Below, in pieces: positions 20,718 through 32,049 of a stretch of 64,000 nucleotides of DNA; positions within the stretch are counted from its first letter, which is position 1, and the number at the start of each line of letters is the position of its first letter. This stretch comes from Plotosus lineatus. Taxonomy: Eukaryota > Chordata > Actinopteri > Siluriformes > Plotosidae. The stretch is from the NCBI GenBank assembly GCA_024760905.1, contig CM045737.1:13948226-14012225 (forward strand). Reading direction: 5' to 3'. The notes below the pieces were generated by a model, which did no database searches, was not told where the DNA came from, and saw only the letters and a program-made list of their open reading frames with translations. The translations under genes and the position numbers were made by a program.

Positions 20718-21735
20718 TCAAGATTCACGAGTCTTTATTGTCATTATATTCACACACAACAAAAATTTGTACGAAGTTCTCGGCATTAAAAAGTGCAAAT
20801 TAGGTTTAAAAACTGCAATTAACACTGTCAAGAGCAGAATATAAACACAAGTAATTCTGTACACTAAAAATAAACATACGAAATAGAAATACAGTGATCC
20901 TTCACTTTCCACGTTTAATGGGATTGAAGCCCCCCCCGGCAATTGCCGATTTCTGCAAAGTAGGATCAACCCCCCCTGACTGATGTATACGTACATGTAT
21001 ATATGTATATAATATCAATACATACATATTCAATGCTATAAATGCTTATAATAACAATTAAACATTCAAAAATAATGCATAAGATGTATAATAAAATATA
21101 AATACACACACACATACAGACGCGCACGCACACTTAGATGCGCACTACACATAAAAATGTAAGAAGTTTTGTTAGGGGGGGTTGTTTGCATAATTGGCCT
21201 TGTTTTGCGGCATTTTCCTTAACCTTTCCCCTATTTTTCCTTAATTTACTTATTTATTTATTTATTTTTTCAATGAATATTTTTGAAAAACCTGTGCTGC
21301 ACTAAGGCCGCAAAAACTGAAGTATGAAGTAGCGAAGGATCACTGCATATACTCTGTACCCATGAAGGAGAACTACTAAATAATATGTACATTGAGGAGT
21401 TGTCAAATGGATAAATAAATAAAAAAAAGAAATATAAATTGATATTTATGTTAGAGTGAGTAAGTAAGTACGTGTCAGTGGAGGAGGGTTGAATACATAC
21501 CTTGTGTGAATGTGATTGTGAGTCGCTGGGGAGGTGGAGGGTTGATGGCTTTCACTGCTCTGAGGTAAAAGCTGTTTTTGAGTCTGGTTGTGCTGGTCTC
21601 TACCGCTTTCTTGAGGGAAATGGTACAAAGGCCATTTCCTGGGGATGTGGGATCTGTCGCGATGCGGCTGGCTTTCTTCTGGATCTGGAAGCCCCTGTGC
21701 AGTACTCACCACCCGGGCCGAGTTCTTTTTGTCCT
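20718..21735 (-). mobile_element. LINE J 3'-end fragment (putative)
   Basis: On the minus strand the left part ends in ATGACAATAAAGACTCGTGA, the form of many fish LINE 3' ends. At 21500-21700 a minus-strand peptide remnant contains TTRLKNSFYLRAVKAINP, like the C-terminus of a non-LTR RT. A family C MITE splits it at 20892-21345. Clade not assigned. Confidence 0.45.
20892..21345 (-). mobile_element. MITE family C, inverted copy
   Basis: Begins CAGTGATCCTTCACTTTCC and ends AGCGAAGGATCACTG. TA lies on the left (20890-20891) and a decayed CA on the right. Internal landmarks are the complements of ACAAGGCCAATTATGCAAA and ATGCATTATTTTTGAATG. Confidence 0.88.
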
Positions 21736-21792
21736 TTGTGTTGTTGAAAGAAATAATTTTGCTTTATATAGGAATAATTTATTCCTTTACGT

Positions 21793-22384
21793 TAGTGCTT
21801 CACAAATAGTGGGGCATGCCTTGGTATGATACCGGGGAGAGGGGGTGGGGGAAGCGTGTATGACCCTGGGGAACATGCTTTTCTGGAATTGTGTACGAGA
21901 ATTAAGTGTAAATGCACCTCCACTCCAGTAGTTGGCAGTGATGCTCTCATTATCATGCTATGGGGTAGCGTTTTTTTAGCACGAGCAAACGATATGAAGT
22001 GCGGTAAACAACCCCCTCAAGAAAAAACACAGAAAAATTTCTAACAGGAACGAAGTGAAAGGTGGAGAGAGACGGAGATATTAAGACATAAATAAGTTGA
22101 ATGAGTTTAAATAAGGATGTATTTTTTTTTAATTTCAGGAACACTGGTGCACCTTAAATCTTTTCTATTACAGATTAAAAAACAATGTTAATGAAGTTTT
22201 TCTTTATTGTAAGTTGAACTCTATTTCTTTTTGTTTTTAATGTTAATAAAGATACAATGTTATGCAGAGATGTACTAATAAATATTTTATAGAGAAATAA
22301 TACTATTTATAGTCGTTTGGGGAGGGGCAAAATTTTTTTTTTCTTCCTAGAGGGGGAACCACAGAAAATAATTGAGAAGCACTG
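21793..22384 (+). mobile_element. hAT-type non-autonomous element K, copy 1
   Basis: Ends TAGTGCTTCACAAATAGTG and AAAATAATTGAGAAGCACTG are inverted repeats of the kind CAGTGCTTCTCAA seen in hAT elements. Flanking 8-mers CTTTACGT (21785-21792) and CTTTACAT (22385-22392) match at 7 of 8. About 590 bp, no transposase. The sibling copy at 44881-46469 carries a nested element. Confidence 0.82.
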
Positions 22385-22697
22385 CTTTACATGTATAATG
22401 TCATCAGGCCCCCCCCCCCCATCCCATATATATATATATATATATAAATCACATCAAACTGGTCTCAATCATTTGTGTTACATTTGTGCTGGTTTGTGTT
22501 GTTGCATAATTACTTGAACACCTCTGTAGCACAAAAATAATAATAGTTAATAAATAATAATAAAAAAATTCATAGATCAGGATCGATCGATAATCTTTCG
22601 CCCAACTGTCAGCTCAGCCTGCTAAATTTTTCTTCTGATATTTTGATTGGCCTATTTAAGTGAAAAAAAGGGAAAAATATATTTCTTTCTTTCTTTC

Positions 22698-22737
<40 letters not shown>

Positions 22738-23739
22738 TATGTATTTTTTTTTTGTGTTATGAAGCTGAAATATTAATATTTTTCCTCCAGGTGTACACGA
22801 AACCATGTGATTCCATTTCCTTTTAAATTTGTCCTAAATTTTCTCAAGCGTAAAATTCAACTTGTTTGAAAATGTGGAATATAAACCTGCTCCAGTGAAT
22901 CATTAATCAAGATTTTCATTTCTTCAATCAAGCCACTAACTCTCACCATTATTTTTTTATTTGTTCTGTAGAAGTTATCACAACCATCATCAAATATATC
23001 TTTATGTTGCAATGCATAGTTCAATAATTTTATTATGATGTACACATAGATATTTTATGTTTCGCATCATAAAGTGCCCAGATGTGAACATTTTGCCACG
23101 GTGTAATTGCTGCATTGATAACGGGGTTATCTCAGTTATATAATTTAACAAAACGCATAATAAACCATTTACTCACAACAATGTAACGTAGATATTAACC
23201 ACGTAATTTTTCTCTTTGTTGAGCATGATTGAGCTTATCCAGCAAATAAGGCATTTATTAGATTTAACTCTAAGGGACAACGAGAAACATAATCAAGAAA
23301 TTTCTGGAAGAATTAGACTAGGATGACTTATTTACACACCAGCGGTTTCGCCCCTCACTTCCTGCTTAACTAACTCAACAACCAATTCTACATAATGTCG
23401 TGATTAATTATACCAGCAGAGTGAATCACGCATTCAGCCTGAGGGCGCCATCACTTGGTTTTTCTGGTTGATAAGACACCTTCCTATGTTTGTACACATA
23501 TTTCAAGCAAAAAAAAAAAAAGTTAAATTGGCCTGATGGTAGAAAGGTTGGCCTAAAGGTGGCTGTGATATGACCTCATGATGCTTGCTTTTCAAATACC
23601 CAGAGCTCACTCAAGTAACAATGTGCTGTATCCATGCAACCCATTTGCTGCTGCCAAGAAGCAGGCTCTTTGTAAGCTACTGCATATGTTTCATGACTGG
23701 TGCCTTTTATAGTCCACCAAAACCATTCAGACCCGTGAT
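22385..23739. other. no recognised gene; small simple repeats
   Basis: Contains a C-run then short (TA)n at about 22410-22446, (TTA)n at 22699-22737 and T-runs. The rest is AT-rich and unassigned. Confidence 0.6.
22699..22737. repeat. (TTA)n microsatellite
   Basis: About 13 TTA units preceded by short TTTC repeats. Confidence 0.93.
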
Positions 23740-23835
23740 ATCCATCCATCCATCCATCCATTGTGCTTTATTCTGGTCTGAATCACATGGAACCTGAGTT
23801 GTTTTTAAGGTACCCATTTACTTACTGAATAACAT

Positions 23836-24084
23836 TAGATTGAGATGGTTTGGACATGTACAGAGGAGGGATAGTGAGTATATTGGTAGTAGGATACTAC
23901 CAGGCAAAAGGCCCAGAGGAAGACCAAAGAGAAGATTTATGGATGTGGTGAAGGCGGACATGAAGGTAGTTGGAGTAAGAGTAGAAGATGCAGAGGATAG
24001 GGAGAGATGGATCATTTGCTGTGGCGACCCCTGAAGGGAACAGCCGAAAGGAAAAGAAGAAAGAAGAAGAAGAAGAAGAAGAAG
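23836..24084 (+). mobile_element. RTE LINE 3' end, 5'-truncated
   Basis: Carries the RT C-terminal stretch (LRWFGHVQRRDSEY, GKRPRGRPKRRFMDVVKADM), the terminus GGCGACCCCTGAAGGGAACA and a long GAAGAAGAA tail. A short duplication AATAACAT flanks it (23828-23835 and 24092-24099). One small deletion interrupts the frame after SRI. Confidence 0.88.
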
Positions 24085-24099
24085 CATATTAAATAACAT

Positions 24100-24360
24100 G
24101 AAGTAATGGACAGAGTTATCTCTAGGAAATTACATGAAGTCAGCCGAGGTGGTTCCTCAGACAATTTTCTTATTCCTGGGAATGAGTGTCAGTGTCCCCT
24201 GCACTGGTGTAATGACCTGACATACATAAACACTGCCATCTTGAGACGAGAGCAGAATTATCATCAAATTGAAGTGGTGCCCATCAATACAGACATGCAC
24301 AACACGAGAGGGGAAAAAACAAAACATTTTAAGTAACGTCAAACATATTGGATGTAATCT
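24100..24360. other. no recognised feature
   Basis: Nothing supported. Confidence 0.5.
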
Positions 24361-24365
24361 GTGTA

Positions 24366-24469
<104 letters not shown>

Positions 24470-24504
24470 TAGGTCAGATAGGCTTTTTAGAAATCAGCCT
24501 ATTT

Positions 24505-24766
24505 TTCTGATCAGGCCGGTGCTTATCCCCGATTTCCAAAGCATGAAGTGACGAGTACTTCAACTCCGAGTGTATGGAATGCTTGTCCATCGCAGGTTAC
24601 CTTCCCAGTATTTTTACTGGTACCCAGTAATACTGCTGGGATGACAGAGGCACACTTGAGATTAAGACCTTGCCCAGGGGTCTTAGCATGGTGGGGGTCA
24701 AACAGGGATTCACCCCATGATTCCTTGATCATAAACTCAGTACCACACCATTACATCACTGGTTCC
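24505..24766 (-). mobile_element. SINE B, inverted
   Basis: Plus strand shows complements of the SINE B 3' part (GGCCGGTGCTTATCCCCGAT), the ~70-bp block once (GTCCATCGCAGGTTACCTTC, TTTTTACTGGTACC), AAGACCTTGCCCAGGGGTCT and a decayed head near 24740-24765. Confidence 0.83.
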
Positions 24767-24924
24767 ACTAAATACACTACCTGTTCTTAGCCTTTTTTTT
24801 TTTTTTTGCTTTCCACTAATCAGTGTTGCACTGTTATCATGTACGTACGCGCAAGATTATTACTATGGCCATATGGTATTGTAATTATAAATAAACACAC
24901 AGAATCAAAAGAAAATGTGAAACA

Positions 24925-25257
24925 TTCATTCCTTTTCTGTAACCGCTTAAGCCTAATTAGGGTTGCAGGGAAGCTGGCGTCCATCCCAGCCAACTTTGAG
25001 TGGGGGCAGAGTACACCCTGGACAGCTCACCAGGCCATCGCAGGGCAGAAACATGCTGACGGCTAAGCAGCTACTCTTGTCAAAAGTCAGCAATGGTTCT
25101 TTTACATGAACCTCACACCATAGACAGTGACCGGCCTTTGATAACACAGTTAGCTGCACTGGGTTGGGCAGTGACAACCCGTTGAGAGTGCAGTTTGAAC
25201 CCCCAACCTTAGGATCAGTGATCCAGCACCTTTTACCACCAGGCTACCACTGCCCTT
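24925..25257 (-). mobile_element. SINE A, full length, L2-like tail
   Basis: Flanked by a perfect 13-bp duplication AAAATGTGAAACA (24912-24924, 25258-25270). Tail on the left, head with GGCTACCACTGCCC complement on the right. B box decayed (GTTTGAACCCC complement). Confidence 0.92.
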
Positions 25258-25270
25258 AAAATGTGAAACA

Positions 25271-26083
25271 AGTGAATAGGAAATACTGAGCCTCCATGCT
25301 GGGGAGGTTTTTACAGGAAAGCCTTGTAAATGAACAGATAATGAAAAATTAAACACAGATAATTTGTCCATTAATGGACACCTTTCATGCACGATACGCC
25401 GATTTTGTACTGTTGAGACTCTAACCTGAAGTATAGAAGTAGCCGCTTTTTAATTACAGTTCAGGTTTATTGTGAATTTAAAATGCACTATAAATTGAAA
25501 TTGCCATTGCGAAGATAATTGCTCTTTGAACCACATTATGTTATGGGTCTGGCTCACTGAAGAACACTTCCCACTCAGTTGGTGATCTTCAAAAGATTAA
25601 ATATCACTGAGCACAGTAGCTCCATTAACCATATTACCCGACTTCACATCAGTGCCTCATACTGAAGCGGTGATCTGTCAGCAGGTCCGACATATTGCAT
25701 GTAATTCTCCCTGTTTGTCACAGTCACATAAAGAAGGCATATGCCAGCTGCATAAACAAACTCTGCTCATTCTTTCAGTGCGTTCTTTCTTTTTTGGCAT
25801 TCCTTCGCCCCGGTACACAGCACGAAACTTCGGTTCGGTTCATGTCTCCTGCTTGCAGAGAGCAAATGATTTTCAGCATCTGCTGATCACAGCTCGCATT
25901 CAGTGAGGCACACATGAGAGAAAAATATCAGAGTTTATGCGCTGGAGAGAGTGATAACAGGAAAAGGGTAAAGGAATACTCCGGAGAAAAGAGTTGGTAG
26001 AGCAAGAGAAACAAATATTGTGGGATGAACTCAGATAACCAGGATTTCTATTTCTATTTCTTATTTCTGCATTTTATTCAGGT
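25271..26083. other. no recognised feature
   Basis: No supported gene or repeat. Open frames of 60-85 codons near 25650-25906 overlap each other and have no domain. Confidence 0.55.
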
Positions 26084-26096
26084 TTATATGTCCCAT

Positions 26097-27936
26097 ATGC
26101 GTTGCGGTTACGGTGCTGTGCTCATGATCAGAAGGTTATGTGTTCAAATCCCAGTTAGACCTCCACAGTGCTAAGACCCCTGGGCAAGGTCTTAATCACA
26201 AGTGTGCCTCGGTTTACCCAGCAGTATGAATGGGTACCAGTAAAAATATACTGGGAAGGTAATCTGTGATGGACTAGTGTTCCATCCAGAGCAGTGTCAA
26301 TGGGTACCAGTAAAAAATATACTGTGAAGGTAACCTGCGATGGACTAACGTCCCATCTAGAGCAGTGTCAATGGGTACCAGTAAAAATATACTGTGAAGG
26401 TAACCTGCGATGGACTAGTGTTCCATCCAGAGCAGTGTCAATGGATACCAGTAAAAATATACTGGGAAGGTAACCTGCGATGGACTAGCGTCCCATCCAG
26501 AGCAGTATCAATGGGTACCAGTAAAAATATACTGGGAAGGTAACCTGCGATGGACTAACGTCCCATCAAGAGCAGTATCAATGGGTACCAGTAAAAATAT
26601 ACTGTGAAGGTAACCTGCGATGGACTAGCGTCCCATCTAGAGCAGTGTCAATGGGTACCAGTAAAAATATACTGTGAAGGTAACCTGCGATGGACTAGCG
26701 TCCCATCTAGAGGAGTTTCAATGGGTACCAGTAAAAAATATACTGTGAAGGTAACCTGCGATGGACTAGTGTCCCATCTAGAGCAGTGTCAATGGGTACC
26801 AGTAAAAATATACTGTGAAGGTAACCTGCGATGGACTAGTGTCCCATCCAGAGCAGTATCAATGGGTACCAGTAAAAATATACTGGGAAGGTAACCTGCG
26901 ATGGACTAGCGTCCCATCTAGAGCAGTGTCAATGGGTACCAGTAAAAAATATACTGTGAAGGTAACCTGCGATGGACTAGCGTCCCATCTAGAGCAGTGT
27001 CAATGGGTACCAGTAAAAATATACTGTGAAGGTAACCTGCGATGGACTAGTGTCCCATCCAGAGCAGTATCAATGGGTACCAGTAAAAATATACTGGGAA
27101 GGTAACCTGCGATGGACTAGCGTCCCATCTAGAGCAGTGTCAATGGGTACCAGTAAAAAATATACTGTGAAGGTAACCTGCGATGGACTAGCGTCCCATC
27201 TAGAGCAGTATCAATGGGTACCAGTAAAAATATACTGTGAAGGTAACCTGCGATGGACTAGCGTCCCATCTAGAGCAGTGTCAATGGGTACCAGTAAAAA
27301 TATACTGGGAAGGTAACCTGCGATGGACTAGCGTCCCATCTAGAGCAGTGTCAATGGGTACCAGTAAAAATATACTGGGAAGGTAATCTGTGATGGACTA
27401 GTGTTCCATCCAGAGCAGTGTCAATGTGTACCAGTAAAAATATACTGTGAAGGTAACCTGCGATGGACTAGCGTCCCATCCAGAGCAGTATCAATGGGTA
27501 CCAATAAAAATATACTGTGAAAGTAACCTGCGATGGACTAGAGTCCCATCCAGAGCAGTATCGATGGGAACCAGTAAAAAATATATTTTGAAGGTAACCT
27601 GCGATGGACTTGCGTCCCATCCAGAGCAGTATCAATGGGTACCAGTAAAAATATACTGGGAAGGTAACCTGCGATGGACTAGCGTCCCATCCAGAGCAGT
27701 GTCAATGGGTACCAGTAAAAATATACTGGGAAGGTAACCTGCGATGGACTTGCGTCCCATCCAGAGCAGTATCAATGGGTACCAATAAAAATATACTGTG
27801 AAGGTAACCTGCGATGGACTAGAGTCCCATCCAGGAGGACTTGAACGTCTGGTCGCTTCATGCTTTGGAACCCGGGGATAAGCACCGGTCCGATGAGCCA
27901 CTATGGCTTGGGTGTAAAAAGCCCAACGGCTTTACG
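26097..27936 (+). mobile_element. SINE B expanded by an internal tandem array
   Basis: One SINE B insertion, shown by a perfect 13-bp duplication TTATATGTCCCAT at 26084-26096 and 27937-27949. Left: head GGTTACGGTGCTGTGCTCAT, B-box-like GTTCAAATCCC and CCCCTGGGCAAGGTCTTAAT. Right: the ordinary 3' end (GGGATAAGCACCGGTCCGAT, GGCTTGGGTGTAAAAAGCCC). Normal copies are about 300-330 bp; this one is about 1,840 bp because the internal ~70-bp segment is repeated. Confidence 0.93.
26223..27835 (+). repeat. ~70-bp minisatellite inside SINE B, about 23 units
   Basis: Unit landmarks: AGCAGTGTCAATGGGTACCA, GTAAAAATATACTG(T/G)GAAGG, TAACCTGCGATGGACTAGCG and TCCCATC(C/T)AG. Units are 70 or 71 bp, differing mainly in the A-run. 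A three-unit pattern of 211 bp repeats from about 26600 to 27320 (units with the longer A-run near 26735, 26947 and 27158). Other SINE B copies in the window hold exactly one unit. Count is by eye. Confidence 0.93.
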
Positions 27937-27949
27937 TTATATGTCCCAT

Positions 27950-28395
27950 TTTACTCACACAGACTCACTTGGAGTCTCATGCATGAGTGCTTTTTGACAT
28001 GACCATTGCGAGCAGCAAAGGCCCGGTGACAGCAGATTTAAGTTCAGAGCTAATTAAAACATTAAAAATAGAGAAGGTGATGAATGTGGTGTTGAAAGTT
28101 ACACATAAGAAAGAACAAGCATGAAGGAGAGAATTAAAAGGAAGGGGTGTGTGTGGTGAAGTTTCTGAATGATAAAGTGTGAATAAGTAGTTTGTTTGCT
28201 GATATTAGGTTTTTTTTAACATCTACTGCATCGTTAATTAAGTGTTTACAAAAACATCAGGCATGGAAAAGGTATTAAGAAATTATACATACTGTGAAAG
28301 TCAAACTATAGATAATGTGGCAAACTTTTACTCATCTGACAGTTGCCGTATACAGCCAAAAATATATAGTGTTAGTTTCATTTATTCACTTTCTA
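27950..28395. other. no recognised feature
   Basis: Nothing supported. Confidence 0.55.
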
Positions 28396-28706
28396 ATTAA
28401 AAATCCTAATTAGGGTCGCGGCGAGGCTAGTGCCTGTCTCAGACGAGTCTGGGCGAGGGCTGAGTACACCCTGGTCAGCTTGCCAGGCCATCGCATGGAC
28501 AACACTCACACAGCTATTCACACCTAGGGGAGAGTTGGAACGGCCAATTAACCTACTATGCATGTTTTTGGATAGTGTGAGGAAACCGGAGTACCCAGAG
28601 GAAACCCACGCAAAACATGCAAACCTCATACAGAACACAAACCTGTTGGGACTCAAACCTAGGCCTTCTTTCTGTGAGGCAGATGCTGACCACCATGCTG
28701 CCTTAG
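28396..28706 (-). mobile_element. SINE E, nearly full length, inverted
   Basis: Plus strand: complement of the L2-like tail (CTAATTAGGGTCGCGGCGAG), CAACACTCACACAGC, GCATGTTTTTGGATAGTGTG, GAGGAAACCCACGCAAAACA and the head complement GGCCTTCTTTCTGTGAGGCA. Confidence 0.82.
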
Positions 28707-28757
28707 TGTTAGTTCCTTCAGGAAAAAAAAGTAGATTTTGTTAACCAATGATTACTG

Positions 28758-29097
28758 CTGGCGAGCAGTGGTGGCCTGGTGGTAAAGGTCCTGGATCACT
28801 GATCCGAAGGTTCGGGGTTCAAGCCCCACTTGCCACGGATTGTCACTGTCCCCCCAGTGCAGCTAACTGGGTTATCAAAGGCCGGTCATGTCTCTCACTG
28901 TGATGGTGTGAGGTTCATGTAAAAGAACCATTGCTGACTTTCAACAAGGGTAGCTGTATAGCCGTCAGCATGTTTCCGCCCTGCGATGGCCTGGTCAGCT
29001 GACCAGGGTGTACTCTGCCCTTGCCCAGAGTCGACTGGGATGGGAGCCAGCTTCCCTGCGAGGTTAATTAGGATTAAGTGGTTCTAGAAAATGAATG
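28758..29097 (+). mobile_element. SINE A, full length, L2-like tail
   Basis: Flanked by AATGATTACTG (28747-28757, 29098-29108). Head GCAGTGGTGGCCTGGTGGTA, B-box-like GGGTTCAAGCCCC, full body and L2-like tail ending GAAAATGAATG. Confidence 0.92.
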
Positions 29098-29196
29098 AAT
29101 GATTACTGATGACTAATCATCCTTGTGTGAAAAAGTAATTTTATTTAATACTGCAACACGGTTTGCACTCAGTCTCTAAGTTTACTGTTCATGCAC

Positions 29197-29472
29197 TTCT
29201 TCTTCTCTTCTTTTCCTTTCGGCTGTTCCCTTCAGGGGTCGCCACAGCAAATGATCTGCCTCCATCTCTCCCTATCCTCTGTATCTTCTACTCTTACTCC
29301 AATGTCCTTCATGTCCGCCTTCACCACATCCATAAATCTTCTCTTTGGTCTTCCTCTGGGCCTTTTGCCTGGTAGTTCCAACCTCAGCATCCTACTACCA
29401 ATATACTCACTATCCCTCCTCTGTACATGTCCAAACCATCTCAATTTAACTTAATCCTAATCTAACTCAATC
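29197..29472 (-). mobile_element. RTE LINE 3' end, 5'-truncated
   Basis: Perfect 16-bp duplication TTTACTGTTCATGCAC (29181-29196, 29473-29488). Encodes the RT C-terminal ~70 residues on the minus strand (MRWFGHVQRRDSEY ... CCGDP) with an open frame, then the usual terminus and GAAGAAGAAG tail. Confidence 0.93.
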
Positions 29473-29510
29473 TTTACTGTTCATGCACATCAATATATAT
29501 TAGTGTGATC

Positions 29511-30214
29511 TCACGCTACTTCATGCTTCAGTTTCTGCAGCTTCAGTGCATTGCGGATTTTTCAAAAATATTTATTGGAAAAAAAAAAAAAAATGGAAAA
29601 ATAGGGAAAAAGTTATGGAAAATGCCGCAAAACAAGGCCAATTATGCGCAAAAAAACAAACAAACAAAAAATACCCAAGCAAACAAAAACAAAAACAACC
29701 CAACAAAACCTACATTTTATGTGAGGTGCACATCTGTGTGTGTGTGTGTTTGAATGTGTGTGTATTTATATTTTATTTACATCTTCTACTTCTTCTTTTT
29801 CTTTCGGCTGTTCCCTTCAGGGGTCGCCACAGCGAATCATCTACCTCCATCTCACCCTATCCTCTGCATCTTCTCCGCATAGTAGATATGGCACAGATTT
29901 TACATCGGTTGCCCTTCCTGACACAACTCTGCATTTATCCGGGCTTAGGACCGGCGTGAGAGAGAACACTGGCTTGTGTCCCGCCTCACGGCTGTATTTT
30001 ATTTATATCGTATGCATTATTTTTGAATGTTTAATTGTTATTATAAGCATTTATAGCATTGTATATATATATTTATTGATATTATATACACATATACATA
30101 TACGTATACATCAGTCGGGGGGGGGGGGGGGTGTCGATCCAACTTCGTGGTAATCGGCGGTCGCGGATGGGGGTGTCTTGGTCCCCATTAACCGCAGAAA
30201 GTGAGGGATCACTG
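29511..30214 (+). mobile_element. MITE family C, interrupted copy
   Basis: Left terminus GTGATCTCACGCTACTTCAT (decayed) and right terminus AAAGTGAGGGATCACTG followed by TA. Internal landmarks AACAAGGCCAATTATGCGCA and CGTATGCATTATTTTTGAAT are present. A short RTE-derived element sits inside at 29784-29994. Confidence 0.87.
29784..29994 (-). mobile_element. RTE-derived mini-element (leader joined to 3' end)
   Basis: About 211 bp on the minus strand. Its first ~115 bp match the RTE 5' leader (GGTCCTAAGCCCGGATAAAT, GTTGTGTCAGGAAGGGCAAC) and its last ~95 bp match the RTE 3' terminus (GAAGATGCAGAGGATAGGG, GCTGTGGCGACCCCTGAAGG, AGCCGAAAG, GAAGAAG). All coding sequence between is missing. Flanks TATTTTATTTACATC (29769-29783) and TATTTTATTTATATC (29995-30009) match at 14 of 15, so it inserted as this short form by LINE-type integration. 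Confidence 0.9.
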
Positions 30215-30444
30215 TATGTAATTTGCGATTTAATTCATCACAAGTAAAATATTATGTACAGTAAGTAAGCATTAGTTGCCCTCAGCTGGAATGTACGTAG
30301 AAGGATTAAGGGCACACAGGGGGAAAAAAAAAAGATTTTGAAAATAAGGATTGTTATATTATGAGAATAAAAGTCATATACTCTTGCAGACATACAGCTG
30401 GGAAATCAGAGGAGCAGCTTTCTGCCTGGGTGAAATTTAGAAAT
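30215..30444. other. no recognised feature
   Basis: Nothing supported. Confidence 0.5.
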
Positions 30445-30461
30445 ATGGAGCATCTTAAAGT

Positions 30462-31113
30462 CTTCTTCTTCTTTTTTTTTCGACTTTTCTCTTCAGGGGT
30501 CGCCACAGCGAATCATCCGCCTCCATCTCACCCTATCCTCTGCATCTTCTTCTCTTACTCCAACTACCTTCATGTCCTCCTTCACCACATCCATAAATCT
30601 TCTCTTTGGTCTTCCTCTAGGCCTTCTGTCTGGTAGTGCCAACCTCAGCATCCTACTACCAATGTACTCACTATCCCTCCTGTGTACATGTCCAAACCAT
30701 TCAGGTTTCCAAAACCTCTAACATGTGCTGTCCCTCTGATGTCCTCATTCCTGATCCTATCCATCCTTGTAACTTCCAAAGAGAACCTCAACATTTTCAT
30801 CTCTGCTACCTCCAGCTCTGCCTCCTGTCTTTTCCTCAGCGCCACTGTTTCTAAACCATACAACATCGCTGGCCTCAACACCGTCTTGTACACTTTTCCT
30901 TTCCTTCTTACCGATACCCTCCTATCACACATCACACCGGATACTTTTCTCCAACCATTCCAACCTGTCTCCCTGTAACCGCACCGTTCCTGTTGAGTCC
31001 TTGTCGTTCACACACATGTATTCTGTCTTCTGTATGTATTCTGTATGTAACATGTATTCTGATTTTCCTGCACTTGTTCTCTGCTCTCACTACATATCAC
31101 AATGTCATCTGCG
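30462..31113 (-). mobile_element. RTE LINE, truncated with internal deletions
   Basis: Perfect 17-bp duplication ATGGAGCATCTTAAAGT (30445-30461, 31114-31130). Minus strand: RT C-terminal coding from the FADD-adjacent part onward with gaps, including TVLRPAMLYGLETVALRKRQ, and a clean 3' end. Short deletions around 30700-30720 and 30970-31080 break the frame. Confidence 0.92.
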
Positions 31114-31130
31114 ATGGAGCATCTTAAAGT

Positions 31131-31481
31131 TACACTACAATATTAGTGCAAGATTCATAAACAAACGAAAAACTTTTCACACATTAGCAGAACAGTTTAA
31201 TAAGTATTGAGATCTATATACTGTATAATTCTACTCTTGACCGTTCTGTTCAATATTCAATACAATTCAATTCAAACATATTTCTGTCTTTCACTAAATT
31301 TTGACTTTTAATCTTGTAATATAATGACTTTATTCAAGTAAGATTACAACTTTATTGTAGTAATATTACAACTACTGTAATAGTATGTATTTTACTTTAT
31401 TTGCAAATAATAAATAAATAAGAAAAGTAATATACTTTATTTGCAAAATCCCAGAATCCCAGACACAGGCAAATTTGGATA
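31131..31481. other. no recognised feature
   Basis: AT-rich, nothing supported. Confidence 0.55.
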
Positions 31482-31483
31482 TA

Positions 31484-31958
31484 CAGGGATCCCTCGCTGC
31501 TTCGTGCTTCAATTCATGCGGCCTCGATGCATTGCGTTTTTTTTTTTTTTTTAATATTCACCGAATTAAAAAAATAAGGAAATTAAAGAAGAATAGGGGG
31601 AAAGGTTAAGGAAAATGCTGCAAAACAAGGCCAATTATGCAAATTAAAAAAAAAAAAAAAACCAAACCCCCCCCCAACAAAACTACTTACATTTTTATGA
31701 GCGGTGCACATCTGAGTGCATGCACGCATCTGTATGTGTATGTATTTATAGTTTATTTACATTTTATGCATTATTTTTGAATGCTTAATTGTTATTATAA
31801 GCATTTATAGCATTGAATATGTCTTTATTGATATTACATACACATATACTAGTACATGTACATATACGTCAGTCAGGGGGGTTTGATCCTACTGAATGGA
31901 ATTCGGCGGTCACGGGGGATCTTGGTCCCAATTAAACGCGGAAAGTGAGGGAGCCCAG
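31484..31958 (+). mobile_element. MITE family C, complete copy
   Basis: Starts CAGGGATCCCTCGCTGCTTC after TA and ends AAAGTGAGGGAGCCCAG before TA. Internal landmarks as in the copy at 2096-2575, with which it is close to collinear. Confidence 0.9.
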
Positions 31959-32049
31959 TATTGAGCAGGGTATTGATTGTAAATTATCAAAATGATAAAA
32001 ATGAATTCATGTCTTAGGGAGTTATACAAGACACCTCCTTTTAAATGAT

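Noticed and set aside
20718..21735. A host 3' UTR or exon
   Set aside because: The ATGACAATAAAG end and RT-like peptide fit a LINE 3' end better, though only moderately.
23345..23465. Possible exon or regulatory block without repeats
   Set aside because: No splice-site and reading-frame combination or recognisable motif supports it.
26604..27737. Several 96-codon repeated frames (MKVTCDGL...SMGTSK) suggesting a repeat protein
   Set aside because: They are translations of the SINE B minisatellite. Unit length is 70 or 71 bp, so frames are not kept from unit to unit, and the source is a non-coding SINE.
26223..27835. CRISPR-like regular repeat array
   Set aside because: Units are directly contiguous with no unique spacers, derive from a SINE, and the window is eukaryotic.
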